DNA from: Capsulimonas corticalis
Lineage (GTDB): Bacteria > Armatimonadota > Armatimonadia > Armatimonadales > Capsulimonadaceae
NCBI RefSeq assembly: GCF_003574315.2
Contig: NZ_AP025739.1
Location: 6,324,001-6,388,000, forward strand
Length of the DNA stretch: 64,000 bases
Reading direction: 5' to 3'
Shown here: piece by piece, positions 17,746 through 26,102 of the stretch
Numbering within the stretch: the stretch's first letter is position 1
Layout of the letters: every line of letters starts with the position of its first letter
Notes under the pieces: generated by a model
Databases searched by the model: none
What the model saw: the letters and a program-made list of their open reading frames with translations, nothing else
What the model was told of the DNA's origin: nothing
Position numbers and translations under genes: made by a program

Positions 17746-18801
17746 CTAGGATTCGTAGGGCACGACGAGTTTCCCGGCCAGGCCGCGCAGCTTGCGCTTC
17801 CCGCGCCGATCGTAATTCGCGGTGGTCTTGACGTCGGCGTGACCGCAAGCTTTTTGGACCGTAACGATATCCTCGCCGGCATCGAGTGAGTTGCCGACGA
17901 AGCTTCGCCGGAAGTCATGGACGGTTAATTCGTCGACCATCGCTTTTTTGCCGCGTGCTTTGACGATGAGGTAAATCGCGCCGGCAGTGATATTATTCCT
18001 TCCAACCCGGCCGCCTTTATTGATCGCTGGGAAGAGCGGCGCTGCCTTCGCGAGATAAACCGGTCCGTGAGATACAAGATGCGCCAGGTAATCATCCATC
18101 GCGGCCATGGTCCCGTCTGGAGAATACACGACGCGCTGCTTGTCGCCCTTGCCGGCGCGGATCGTCACTTCGCCGGTATCGGGAACATAATCACCGACGA
18201 TCAGATCCGCGATCTCCTGTTCGCGAATCCCGCAGCCGTTGAGCACCGCGAGGATCGCGGCGTCGCGGCGCCCCCTCAGCGTCTGATCCTTTTTGCACGC
18301 TTTAAAGAGAGAGCGCATCTCGCCCTCGGAAATGTCGCGCCCGCGCGGCAGCCGAGTTCCGACCTTGACGGAGAGATCCGCCGCGCGGTGATAATCTTCG
18401 GCGCTCATCAGGCCGAGGCGCCACGACTCTTGAAGCACGCGCTTCAGCGCCGCGATCATTTTCTTGACGGTCGTCGTTTCATAACTTTCAAGTAACACTG
18501 CTCGCAGCGCCGATGTGTGCTTGTAGCGAAGCGCCGCCCAGTCCAGTGTCATGATGTCACATTCACCGTTGCTCAAAATCTCAGCCATAGTCCCGAGCGC
18601 CTGGCGCATCGTCCGGCGCGACCCGGGCGCAAGACTCGCCAGGTACACGGCGGCGGGATGCTCGCAGAGCGGAGGCGGTTCGCCAAGCCGCAACAGATCC
18701 CCTGCTTCATTCACGCCGTCGGCAGCGGCATTTACCAGACGGTCACTATATTCTACGTGGGCGCCTGACGGCAATACGATAATTGGGTTTTCGGTATCCA
18801 T
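17746..18801 (-). CDS. Tyrosine recombinase (phage-type integrase)
   Basis: 351 residues. The SAM-like N-terminal domain covers about 45-140 and the catalytic domain about 155-345. The active-site set is complete: Arg193 (NGCGIREQEIADL), Lys219 or Lys221 (AGKGDKQRVVY), His295 and Arg298 (TVHDFRRS), His321 (CGHADVKTT) and Tyr330 (ANYDRRG). It cuts and rejoins DNA through a 3'-phosphotyrosine. The 3' end faces the broken capsid gene, so it probably made that junction. An extended -10 promoter lies six bases before the ATG and two SOS-type palindromes are upstream. Confidence 0.9.
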   Translation of the reverse strand: MDTENPIIVLPSGAHVEYSDRLVNAAADGVNEAGDLLRLGEPPPLCEHPAAVYLASLAPGSRRTMRQALGTMAEILSNGECDIMTLDWAALRYKHTSALRAVLLESYETTTVKKMIAALKRVLQESWRLGLMSAEDYHRAADLSVKVGTRLPRGRDISEGEMRSLFKACKKDQTLRGRRDAAILAVLNGCGIREQEIADLIVGDYVPDTGEVTIRAGKGDKQRVVYSPDGTMAAMDDYLAHLVSHGPVYLAKAAPLFPAINKGGRVGRNNITAGAIYLIVKARGKKAMVDELTVHDFRRSFVGNSLDAGEDIVTVQKACGHADVKTTANYDRRGKRKLRGLAGKLVVPYES

Positions 18802-18807
18802 TATTGA

Positions 18808-18904
18808 ATTATATCACGGTTTTTAATAATTACTATAGAGAACTTACGTTCTTCACAATAATCGCTAGATCATTATCAGGGCGTGTAAGCGCGAACACGT
18901 GTTC
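18808..18904 (-). promoter_or_regulatory. Recombinase promoter with two GAAC-N4-GTTC boxes
   Basis: On the minus strand TGATATAAT (extended -10; hexamer at 18808-18813) lies only six bases before the recombinase ATG, and no ribosome-binding site fits between, so the mRNA is probably leaderless or nearly so. Upstream are GAACTTACGTTC (18840-18851) and the perfect palindrome GAACACGTGTTC (18893-18904). Both match GAAC-N4-GTTC, the LexA/DinR box of Firmicutes and Actinobacteria. That suggests DNA-damage control of excision; which repressor binds in this host is unknown. Confidence 0.6.
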
Positions 18905-19116
18905 TGAAACTCGTTTTCTAAAACGAATTGCCAAAAACTCTGCGAATAAACTCCTTTGGCGGTGCGCGGCTACAGGTGGCGCGCACAGACGCGTGAACGG
19001 AAATTTCAATATGGCGCGCGGGTGATTTTCAGTTGAATATTCCGGGGGAGCGAGAGCGCGGAAGTTACCGCTTCGCGCTCCTAGTCGACGAATTGGGCGT
19101 TGGTGTAACAGCTACT
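18905..19116. other. Intergenic region with small inverted repeats
   Basis: No gene is visible. It holds TCGTTTT-CT-AAAACGA (18911-18926) and a longer imperfect hairpin of GAGCGCG and CGCGCTC arms at about 19051-19081. The second could act as an inefficient terminator for the SRAP gene on its right, but it lacks a T-tract. Confidence 0.4.
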
Positions 19117-19755
19117 TTAGGGCTTGAACGCCTGGCCCGGAAACGCTTGGAGCGCGCCCTCTGGGAAAGGCCGCAGTAGGCTTTGAAGGTCCTTTGGCGA
19201 GGCGTCCGAAAGCCAGGCGCGCGCCTCGTCCTGGTCCAGGATCACGGGCATACGGTCGTGGTAAGGGCGGATATCGCCATTGGGGTCGCAGGTCACGATG
19301 GCGCATGAGCGGCGCACGCCGCCGTCCGGCATCCGCCATTCGTCCCAGATCCCGGGTAGTCCGAATACTGCGAGATCCGCCGCGGTAAACGGCAAAAGCT
19401 GCTTGGACCCCTTCACCCCCATCCATTCGTAAAAGCCGTTCGCAGGAACGACGCAGCGGCGCTGAGAGAACGCCTGTCGGAACATCGGCGTGGTCGCCAC
19501 CGTTTCCGCGCGCGCATTACCGGGCTTCATACCGCCCTTCGGATCTTTCATCCAGCTTGGCGTGAAACCCCAGTACAGCATTTCGAGCCCTACGGCGCCA
19601 GCGCTGGTCGTCGCGGCGGGCAGCATCTGCCCGAGTGTCATACGCTTTTCCGGACCATCCCTTTCGGGAAGTGCGGAAGCGGCTTGCAGTGAATCGAGGC
19701 GGAAGAAGTCGGCGATTTCGTCGCGGGTCATTTCGATGCGGACGTTATAGCACAT
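19117..19755 (-). CDS. SRAP (HMCES/YedK) abasic-site peptidase-like protein
   Basis: 212 residues from ATG 19755, chosen because GAGGAG precedes it and because it places Cys at position 2 (MCYNVRIEMTRDEI), the residue that forms the DNA-protein crosslink with abasic sites in this family. The other active-site motifs are intact: KPGNARAET, RRCVVPANGFYEW and YHDRMPVIL. SRAP proteins shield abasic sites in single-stranded DNA from error-prone bypass or breakage. It is next to an inactive paralogue, an ImuB-like protein and DnaE2. A longer upstream frame only translates the repeat array in the leader. Confidence 0.9.
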   Translation of the reverse strand: MCYNVRIEMTRDEIADFFRLDSLQAASALPERDGPEKRMTLGQMLPAATTSAGAVGLEMLYWGFTPSWMKDPKGGMKPGNARAETVATTPMFRQAFSQRRCVVPANGFYEWMGVKGSKQLLPFTAADLAVFGLPGIWDEWRMPDGGVRRSCAIVTCDPNGDIRPYHDRMPVILDQDEARAWLSDASPKDLQSLLRPFPEGALQAFPGQAFKP

Positions 19756-19775
19756 GCGGTGACGCTCCTCATAAG

Positions 19776-19867
19776 ATAGAGAATTATTAGATAGAGAATT
19801 ATTAGACAGAGTGTTACAAAATATCGGATCCATTTGACCGAATATCCAATCAATTTGACCGAATATC
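19776..19867 (-). repeat. Two short repeat arrays in the leader of the SRAP gene
   Basis: A 15-bp unit, ATAGAGAATTATTAG on the plus strand, is present twice in tandem (19776-19805). Farther from the gene, ATTTGACCGAATATC occurs twice (19832-19846 and 19853-19867) with a third degenerate copy between the arrays. They fill the gap between the SRAP start codon and the end of the upstream gene. Confidence 0.85.
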
Positions 19868-19870
19868 GAA

Positions 19871-20545
19871 TTAAAGTGATCCGAAGAGGTCGCCAGTTTG
19901 TGGCGAAGGAGGCTTCGGCGCCGCCTTGCTCTTCTCCGCTAAGGTGATGAGAAGCGGAGCGCCGGACCACGGCTGCAACAGAGACAGGACCGCCTTCGGG
20001 GAGCGCTCCTCAGGATTGAGCCACATATCCCATGCCTGCGCCGGCAGGATGACGGGCATGCGGTCGTGGATCTGCGCCATCGTGTCGTTCGGCGTGGTCG
20101 TCACGATCGCGCAGGTTCGGCGCACTTCCTGGCCGTCGGGAGACTTCCATTCGTCCCAGATCCCGGCCGCCGCGATGAAGATCCCGTCGCCGCGCTCGAC
20201 GCGTGCGCGTTTCCCGACGGTTCCCGCGCCCAGACCGTCCACAGTAATGCGCTGATGAAAGAATGGCATAGGGATAACACACCGCCGAATCGTCAGCGGG
20301 CGATTGCCGGCGTTTGCCCGCAGCGTTTCTGCCCGGCTATGGAGCTGTCCCTCTTCGGAGCGCCCCCACGCGATCAGTCCCCAATCAAAAGCGCCGACCC
20401 ATCGCTCGCCTTTATAGGCAAAGACGGTCAGCATCGGCGCGCCGGCGCCGCCGAGCAGCGCACTATCGACAGCGCTCTTCGTCAGGCGCGCCTGGAAAAT
20501 CGTGGCGATGTTCTTTACGATCGTGCGATCGGTATCAGTATCCAT
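19871..20545 (-). CDS. SRAP-family paralogue lacking catalytic residues
   Basis: 224 residues from ATG 20545 (MDTDTDRTIVKNIATIF); an in-frame ATG at 20584 overlaps a TATAAT box. The fold-defining motifs remain (RRCVIPMPFF, AGIWDEWKSPDG, QIHDRMPVIL). However, the start has no Cys at position 2 and the NGFYEW motif, which carries the catalytic Glu, is replaced by MPFFHQR. The C-terminus ends QTGDLFGSL, a Q-x-x-x-L-F-type string that could bind the sliding clamp. It probably cannot crosslink to abasic DNA and may act as a regulator or scaffold. It is divergent from the ImuB-like gene. Confidence 0.8.
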   Translation of the reverse strand: MDTDTDRTIVKNIATIFQARLTKSAVDSALLGGAGAPMLTVFAYKGERWVGAFDWGLIAWGRSEEGQLHSRAETLRANAGNRPLTIRRCVIPMPFFHQRITVDGLGAGTVGKRARVERGDGIFIAAAGIWDEWKSPDGQEVRRTCAIVTTTPNDTMAQIHDRMPVILPAQAWDMWLNPEERSPKAVLSLLQPWSGAPLLITLAEKSKAAPKPPSPQTGDLFGSL

Positions 20546-20662
20546 ATCAACATCCACTACCCCAATTAAAATCCATGCTCCCATTATAGCGACATTTCCA
20601 GCGCTCTTTTTGTAAGCTCGGCGCCGACGTCAAAAATATTTCGCGAAGGGGCAAACTTATGT

Positions 20663-20697
20663 TTGACAGATAGTAGACATGCGGCTATAATGTAGAC
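20663..20697 (+). promoter_or_regulatory. Consensus sigma-70 promoter of the ImuB-DnaE2 unit
   Basis: TTGACA (20663-20668) and TATAAT (20686-20691), both perfect, are 17 bp apart. GTAGACA occurs twice around the -10 box, once in the spacer and once just downstream. That placement suggests a repressor site that keeps a very strong promoter closed. The start codon is 38 bp downstream with GGAGG in between. Confidence 0.85.
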
Positions 20698-20728
20698 AAA
20701 CCGATACCATCGCAACGGAGGGCTGTGC

Positions 20729-22129
20729 ATGATCGTTTGTTTTTCTGTTCCCGCTCTGGGCGTCGCTTGCGAACAGGCGCGCCGCCCGGACCTCGCCGGC
20801 GTTCCCTTCGCTTTGATTACGGATGACGGCGCGATTTTCGCTCCGTCCCAGCTCGCCGCCGTGCGCGGCGTACGTCCTGGACAGTCGATTTCCGCCGCCC
20901 GTACCTTCTGCCCCGCCCTTGTCACCCTGCCCTATGACCATGCCGCCTACCAGAATCGCGCCCGCCTTTTGTGGGATATCGCCGCTGCCGAGAGCAGCAC
21001 CGTCGAGCCCGTAACCCCCGAACTCTTTTTTTTGCTCGCAGGCAGAACATTTGTTCTGAATGACGTGTCCGCATTCGCGGACGCGATGGCGGCCGCTATC
21101 GGGGCGCCGGTGCTCGCCGGAATTGGCGCATCCAAGTTCAGCGCGCGCCGGGCGGCGATGCTGGCGCGCCCTGGCGAGTCCTTCACGATCGCCGCCGGCG
21201 ATGAGCTCGCGCATCTGGGCCGCGTGCCGATCGCGGAAGTCGCCGGCGTGGATGCAAAGTCCCGCGCGCGCCTCGAAAAGCTGGGTGTGCGCACCCTCGG
21301 GCAGGCGGCCGCCCACAACGGAAAGATGCCTAAGGATCTGCGTATCGTCGGCGGACGCCTGGCCGCGCTGGCGATGGGGCGCGACGGGGACCGGGTCCGC
21401 GCCGCCTGGCCGGAGCGATCGGAAGAGGCGAACACGGCGTTTGAGGACGAAACGGAGTATCTGCCGCTGATCGACGCCGCGCTGCTGCGTCTCTCGGAGA
21501 AGATCGCCGCCAAGCTTCAGTCCCGCCATGAATACTGCCGCACGCTGTCCATCCAGGTTGGGCACGCGCGCGGCGTTGCAGATTGCTGGGAGCGCCTGAT
21601 CCTGCCCGCCTCCGACGCGGCGTCCATTCACCGCGGCGCGCGGCGCTTGCTGGAGCGCGGTCGCCCGGCAGCAGGCGTTCTGACATTACGCCTTGTCGCG
21701 GGCGAGCTGGGATCTGGCTCGGGGCTTCAGCTTTCTCTGCTCGACGAGTACGGCGCCGTGATGCCAGCGGAACGAGACCGCAAGACAGCGGCGGCGCTGA
21801 CCTACATTCGGGAGCGCTGGGGCGGCGGCGCTGTGATCACGGCGGAGGCCATGTACGAGGCGACGAAGCGCGCGCTGCGCACGTATCCGCTCGGTCACCA
21901 GAGCCGCGAGGCGGTCGAGGTGCGCCTGCAAGACGGGACGCCGGCGGCGTTCACGGGGAAGAAGACGCGTCATACCGTCGCGCGCGTGCAGAATAGCTGG
22001 CGCGAAACCGACGTCTTCGCGGAGACACCCTCGGAGCGTCAGGTTTGGCGCGTGCAGACGGCCGCCGGCGCGCTGGCGGAGTTGCATGAGGCGGGCGGGG
22101 CCTGGACGCTGCACGCCATGGCTGACTAA
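20729..22129 (+). CDS. imuB: ImuB-like Y-family polymerase homologue
   Basis: 466 residues. Palm and finger regions of a Y-family protein are recognisable, with two helix-hairpin-helix elements near 165-215 (LGRVPIAEVAGVDAKSRARL, LGVRTLGQAA). The catalytic acids are missing: the first motif is CFSVPALGV and the usual S-x-D-E is TPELF (96-100). This is the pattern of ImuB, an inactive polymerase that recruits DnaE2. QLSLL at 334-338 is a clamp-binding motif in the expected place. GGAGG precedes the ATG. ImuA, usually its partner, is not present nearby. Confidence 0.85.
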   Translation: MIVCFSVPALGVACEQARRPDLAGVPFALITDDGAIFAPSQLAAVRGVRPGQSISAARTFCPALVTLPYDHAAYQNRARLLWDIAAAESSTVEPVTPELFFLLAGRTFVLNDVSAFADAMAAAIGAPVLAGIGASKFSARRAAMLARPGESFTIAAGDELAHLGRVPIAEVAGVDAKSRARLEKLGVRTLGQAAAHNGKMPKDLRIVGGRLAALAMGRDGDRVRAAWPERSEEANTAFEDETEYLPLIDAALLRLSEKIAAKLQSRHEYCRTLSIQVGHARGVADCWERLILPASDAASIHRGARRLLERGRPAAGVLTLRLVAGELGSGSGLQLSLLDEYGAVMPAERDRKTAAALTYIRERWGGGAVITAEAMYEATKRALRTYPLGHQSREAVEVRLQDGTPAAFTGKKTRHTVARVQNSWRETDVFAETPSERQVWRVQTAAGALAELHEAGGAWTLHAMAD

Positions 22130-22140
22130 TAATTGCCAAT

Positions 22141-22180
22141 TTTTCTGATAATTATTATCACTTTTTTCTGATAATTATTA
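22141..22180 (+). repeat. Direct repeats before the DnaE2 gene
   Basis: TTTTCTGATAATTATTA occurs at 22141-22157 and 22164-22180, 23 bp start to start. A third degenerate copy runs into the start region of the polymerase gene. They lie between the ImuB-like gene and DnaE2 and could be a regulator site or a slippage-derived leader array. Confidence 0.85.
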
Positions 22181-22223
22181 CCGATTTTTGAATTATGATC
22201 GATCCTTTCGCAACAACCACAAT

Positions 22224-25200
22224 ATGTTTGCACATTTACACGTTCACACTCCGTACAGCTTTCTTGATGGCGCATCGTCGATTGAAGATCTGGTGCGCGC
22301 GGCGGCCTCAATGGGGATGCCCGGGATCGCAATGACGGATCACGACCATGTCAGCGCCGCCGTTAAGTTCACGCAGTGCTGTCGCCAGTACGGCGTCAAG
22401 CCGATCCTGGGCGCCGAGGTGACGATGGAGGACGGGACGCATCTGACCTTGCTGGCCGAGACGCGCGCCGGCTACGCGAACCTGTGCCGCCTGCTCACCA
22501 GCGCCTACGCGGACGGCGGCCGCCTGACGCCGCGCCTGCGCTGGTCGCACCTGCCGGGTCTGTCCTCTGGTCTGATCTGTCTGTCTGGATGCATCAAGGG
22601 CAGGATCGCCGGCCACGTGGCGCGGCACGAGTACGACGCGGCGAAGGCGATGGCCCAGCGGCTCGCGGGATGGTTCGGCGGCGCGTTTTATCTTGAGTTA
22701 CAGGACGATCGCACACCGGATTCGGCGCGGGTGGCCAGGGAGCTTGCGATGCTGGGCGACGCGATTGGAGTTCCCTCCGTCGCAACGAATAACGTTCACT
22801 ACGCCGCGTCCGCCGCCTTCGCGGCCCACGACCTGCTGCGCTGCGTGCGCGCCGGCGTTACGGTCCGCGACATCCATCCAGAGCGGCCGTTCAATAATCA
22901 GCGCTGGCTGAAAAACACGCGGGAGATGCAGGACCTCTTTGGCTGGCGCCCAGACGCGCTGGCGAATACCGTTCGGATTGCCGATCACTGCGAGGATGTC
23001 TTGCCGGGTGGCGCGGATATCACGCCGAGATTCGACGGCGACGCCGCGCGCGAACTGCGCCGCCTCGCGTACGAAGGCGCAAAGCGGCGGTACCGAACCA
23101 TCACCGCGCAGGCGCTCTCCCCTACCCTGCGCGGACGGCTGGAGCATGAACTCTCCGTCATCACGACGCTGGGCTACGCCGACTATATCCTGATGGTCCG
23201 CGATGTCGTGCGCTGGGCCCGGGCGCAGGGGATCCGCGCGACGGGGCGCGGATCCGCCGCCGACTGCTGCGTCGCCTACTGCCTCGATCTGACGGATGTG
23301 GACGTGATCGCTCGGAACCTTCCCTTCGCGCGGTTCCTGAAGCCCGGCAAGACGCCCGACATCGACATGGACTTCCCCAGCTCGCGGCGGGACGAGGTGT
23401 TTGAGCACGTCGTCACGACCTACGGCGAGGAGAACACGGGCGTCGTCTGCACGTTCCATACCTACTGGGCTCGGTCGGCGGTCCGGGATATCGGCAAGGC
23501 GCTTGCGCTTCCGGCGGACGCGCTCTCGTTTCTCGCCTCCCACCTTTCCCACTTCGTGCACGCGAGCGAAATTGGATCCGCGTTCGATACGTACGCCGAG
23601 CTACGGCCGCACAAGGCGCTTCGGGAGCAGTTCCAAATACTCTTCACCTTGTGCGCCTCGATCGCCGGATTCCCGAGGCATATGGGCAGCCATTCATCGG
23701 GCGTCGTCATCAGCCGCGTACCGCTCGCCACCATTGCGCCGCTGACGCCGTCGGCGCGCGGGATCACGCAGATCTGGACGCTCGACAAGGACGACGCCGA
23801 AACGGTGGGCGCCATCAAGTTCGACATCCTGGCGCTCCGGATGCTCTCGGCCGTCGCCGACGCCGAGGACGATCTGCGAGAATCGCATCCGGACTTCCGG
23901 TATGACGATATTCCCATCGACGACACAGCCACTTACAATATGATCCAGAGCGGGAAAGCGATTGGCGCATTCCAGTTCGAGAGCGCCGCCCAGCTCGCGC
24001 TTGCCGTCACGCTCCAACCGACTCACTTCGAGGACCTGGTGGCGTCGGTGGCGCTGATTCGGCCGGGCCCCGTGCGCGGCAACGTCGTCAACCGCTTCGT
24101 GGCGGCGAGGAACGGCTATGCGCGCGCCGACGTGCTTCATACCGCACTGGAGACGGCGCTCGCCAAAACGTATGGGTGCGTCGTCTTCCAAGAGCAAGTC
24201 AACGACGTCTTCCAGGCGATGACAGGCTGCTCGGAGGCTGACGCGGATGCGATGCGAAAGGCGCTCACCAAGCACACCAAAGAAGGCACACTGGATCAAG
24301 CGGGGATGGAGTTCATCGCCCGGGCGCGGGCGCGTCATCCTGATCTCAGGCCGAAGACGGCGTACATGATTTGGAAACAGATCGAAGGCTGGGCAGGATA
24401 TGGCTTTATCGAGGGTCACGCCGCCGCCTTTGCGCTGACGGGATACCGCACGGCCTATCTCTCCGTCCACCATACTGCCGAGTTCTTCGCGGGAATAATG
24501 TCCGAGCAGCCGATGGGCTTCTACAGCGCAAACACCCTGGCCGCCGAAGCGCGCCGGCGCGGCGTGCGGGTTCTACCCCTGGACATCAATGAGAGCGGCG
24601 ATAAGTGTCACGGCGATGGCGACGAGATCCGTCTGGGCCTGCGCCTTCTCTCTGATCTGCGCGCGGACGATATTGCCGCGATCCTTGCGGCGCGCGACCG
24701 CGCGCCGTTCGCGTCGCTGCTTGATTTCTGCGCGCGCCTGCCGCTGCGCCGCGACGCTTTGGAGAACCTGATCCTTGCCGGCGCGTTTGATGCGCTCCAC
24801 TCCGAGCGGCGCGGTCTGCTCTGGGCGCTCGATCAAACTATCGGCGCCGCGCTCTCTTACCGCGCCACCGGCGGCGTTCAGCGCGAGCTCGCTCTCGGCG
24901 ACGCCGCGCGGCTCGCCACTCCGTGTTCGGACATCGACGACTTCAGCGAGTGGGAGCGCTTCCTATGGACGTGGAGGCTGACCGGCGTGACGGCGGAGTG
25001 CCACGTGATGTCGCATTTCCGCGAGCGCCTGGCGGCGCGCGGCTTCATCACGGCGTCCCAGGCGCAGGAGGCGAATGACGGCGCAGTCGTCCGCGTGGCG
25101 GGAATCAACATCCGCCCACACCGGCCGCCGACGCGCTCGGGCAAGCCAGTCCTGTTTTCCAGCCTGGAGGACGAGACAGATATCCTCCAGCTAATCACCT

Positions 25201-25415
25201 TTGGCGAAGCGATCGACCGGTGCACATCCGTTTTTTTGTTGTCCCAGGCGGTTATGGTCGAGGCGCGTGTGCAGCGTAAAGGAAAGGGCGTCACGCTGAT
25301 CGTCCAGCGCGCCGCGCCATTCCGCGTTCCGCGCCTGGCGCAGGAAGTGTCCCAGGGATATCCCGCACGGCCTACGCTGCCCGTGATCGCGCCAACGGAG
25401 TACCAGGTGAAATGA
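22224..25415 (+). CDS. dnaE2: Error-prone DNA polymerase III alpha (DnaE2 type)
   Basis: 1063 residues from ATG 22224 (MFAHLHVHTPYSFLDG), which begins directly with the PHP domain motif; an earlier TTG is less likely. The PHP metal motifs continue in MTDHDHVSAAVKF. The polymerase palm carries TPDIDMDFPSSRRDEV at about 376-390 and AIKFDILALR, giving three catalytic Asp. The C-terminus has an OB-fold region (DGAVVRVAGINIRP) and stops soon after it, as in DnaE2 rather than replicative DnaE1. It performs SOS mutagenic translesion synthesis with ImuB. The next gene overlaps its stop by four bases. Confidence 0.92.
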   Translation: MFAHLHVHTPYSFLDGASSIEDLVRAAASMGMPGIAMTDHDHVSAAVKFTQCCRQYGVKPILGAEVTMEDGTHLTLLAETRAGYANLCRLLTSAYADGGRLTPRLRWSHLPGLSSGLICLSGCIKGRIAGHVARHEYDAAKAMAQRLAGWFGGAFYLELQDDRTPDSARVARELAMLGDAIGVPSVATNNVHYAASAAFAAHDLLRCVRAGVTVRDIHPERPFNNQRWLKNTREMQDLFGWRPDALANTVRIADHCEDVLPGGADITPRFDGDAARELRRLAYEGAKRRYRTITAQALSPTLRGRLEHELSVITTLGYADYILMVRDVVRWARAQGIRATGRGSAADCCVAYCLDLTDVDVIARNLPFARFLKPGKTPDIDMDFPSSRRDEVFEHVVTTYGEENTGVVCTFHTYWARSAVRDIGKALALPADALSFLASHLSHFVHASEIGSAFDTYAELRPHKALREQFQILFTLCASIAGFPRHMGSHSSGVVISRVPLATIAPLTPSARGITQIWTLDKDDAETVGAIKFDILALRMLSAVADAEDDLRESHPDFRYDDIPIDDTATYNMIQSGKAIGAFQFESAAQLALAVTLQPTHFEDLVASVALIRPGPVRGNVVNRFVAARNGYARADVLHTALETALAKTYGCVVFQEQVNDVFQAMTGCSEADADAMRKALTKHTKEGTLDQAGMEFIARARARHPDLRPKTAYMIWKQIEGWAGYGFIEGHAAAFALTGYRTAYLSVHHTAEFFAGIMSEQPMGFYSANTLAAEARRRGVRVLPLDINESGDKCHGDGDEIRLGLRLLSDLRADDIAAILAARDRAPFASLLDFCARLPLRRDALENLILAGAFDALHSERRGLLWALDQTIGAALSYRATGGVQRELALGDAARLATPCSDIDDFSEWERFLWTWRLTGVTAECHVMSHFRERLAARGFITASQAQEANDGAVVRVAGINIRPHRPPTRSGKPVLFSSLEDETDILQLITFGEAIDRCTSVFLLSQAVMVEARVQRKGKGVTLIVQRAAPFRVPRLAQEVSQGYPARPTLPVIAPTEYQVK

Positions 25416-25531
25416 GAGACCGCAAGCTTAAGATGGGATTTTGGGACCGCTCGCCGCCCCGCGTCACGATTTGCGCTCACGAGAACACGATCAGCGCTCG
25501 AAAGAACACGATCAGCGCTCGAAAGAAATAG
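25412..25531 (+). CDS. 39-residue basic protein coupled to DnaE2
   Basis: The ATG overlaps the DnaE2 stop (ATGA). The product begins MRDRKLKMGFWDRSPPRVT and ends with a duplicated, basic unit NTISARK caused by an exact 21-bp tandem duplication (25483-25503 and 25504-25524). No family is known to me. Coupling suggests it is made with the polymerase; a small DNA-binding or regulatory peptide is conceivable. The duplication looks recent because the two copies are identical. Confidence 0.5.
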   Translation: MRDRKLKMGFWDRSPPRVTICAHENTISARKNTISARKK

Positions 25532-25594
25532 CACAGCGGTTGAAATAATTGTTCAAAATAATTGGATAAAATAGAATTTAAGTCAAGGAGCGAT

Positions 25595-26032
25595 ATGAAC
25601 GCATTGGTTATTCAGAACGTAGATGGATTGAATACTCAGAACGTAGATGGATTGGATATTCAGGAGATGAGCATGGCAGAGATAGATGTGACAGAGCGGT
25701 ACAGAGCGACGGCGCTGCCGCTTGCGCCATCGGGCGGTCAGGTTCCCGAAAAGTTCATGAAAGTACTCAAGGCCGCAAATCGAGATGAGGATATGCGCGT
25801 CTACACCGTCAACTTTCGTCTGGCGGAGCCAGGCGAAAACGATCAGGCAGAGCGCGCAAACGAGTCCAAGCAGCGCGGCTCCGTCGCCATCGCGGGAACA
25901 GCGATGGTGCTTGTAGAGTTCGGTGAGGCAAAAGTGGTCGCATGGAACAAGCCGGCGCTCGAACTCCTGGAGCACGAGGCGGCGTTCGAGGAGATGGCGC
26001 TCCGTGCAGTGACCCGCGCCGGGGACGATTGA
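25595..26032 (+). CDS. Unknown protein with duplicated N-terminal octapeptide
   Basis: 145 residues from ATG 25595, with AAGGAG seven bases before it. Residues 7-22 are two copies of an eight-residue unit, QNVDGLNT and QNVDGLDI, from a 24-bp tandem duplication (25612-25635 and 25636-25659). After MSMAEIDV a mixed alpha/beta protein follows (RVYTVNFRLAEPGEND, AGTAMVLVEFGEAKVVAWNKPALELLEHEAAFEEMAL). A plausible promoter is TTGTTC-N17-TAGAAT, which itself lies in a degenerate AT-rich repeat. It converges with the operon on its right. Confidence 0.65.
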   Translation: MNALVIQNVDGLNTQNVDGLDIQEMSMAEIDVTERYRATALPLAPSGGQVPEKFMKVLKAANRDEDMRVYTVNFRLAEPGENDQAERANESKQRGSVAIAGTAMVLVEFGEAKVVAWNKPALELLEHEAAFEEMALRAVTRAGDD

Positions 26033-26102
26033 ATTGCGGCGCATCGCGTGCGCCGGCATTGTATCCCACGCATTATATTGCTGGCGCACGTTGGGGGCGA
26101 CC

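Noticed and set aside
17600-17918. Frames bridging the recombinase end and the capsid fragment
   Set aside because: They only read antisense or shifted parts of both genes, so no fusion protein is supported.
20657-21631. Minus-strand frame of 324 codons opposite the ImuB-like gene
   Set aside because: The plus-strand protein has recognisable Y-family motifs and a perfect promoter; the minus frame has neither.
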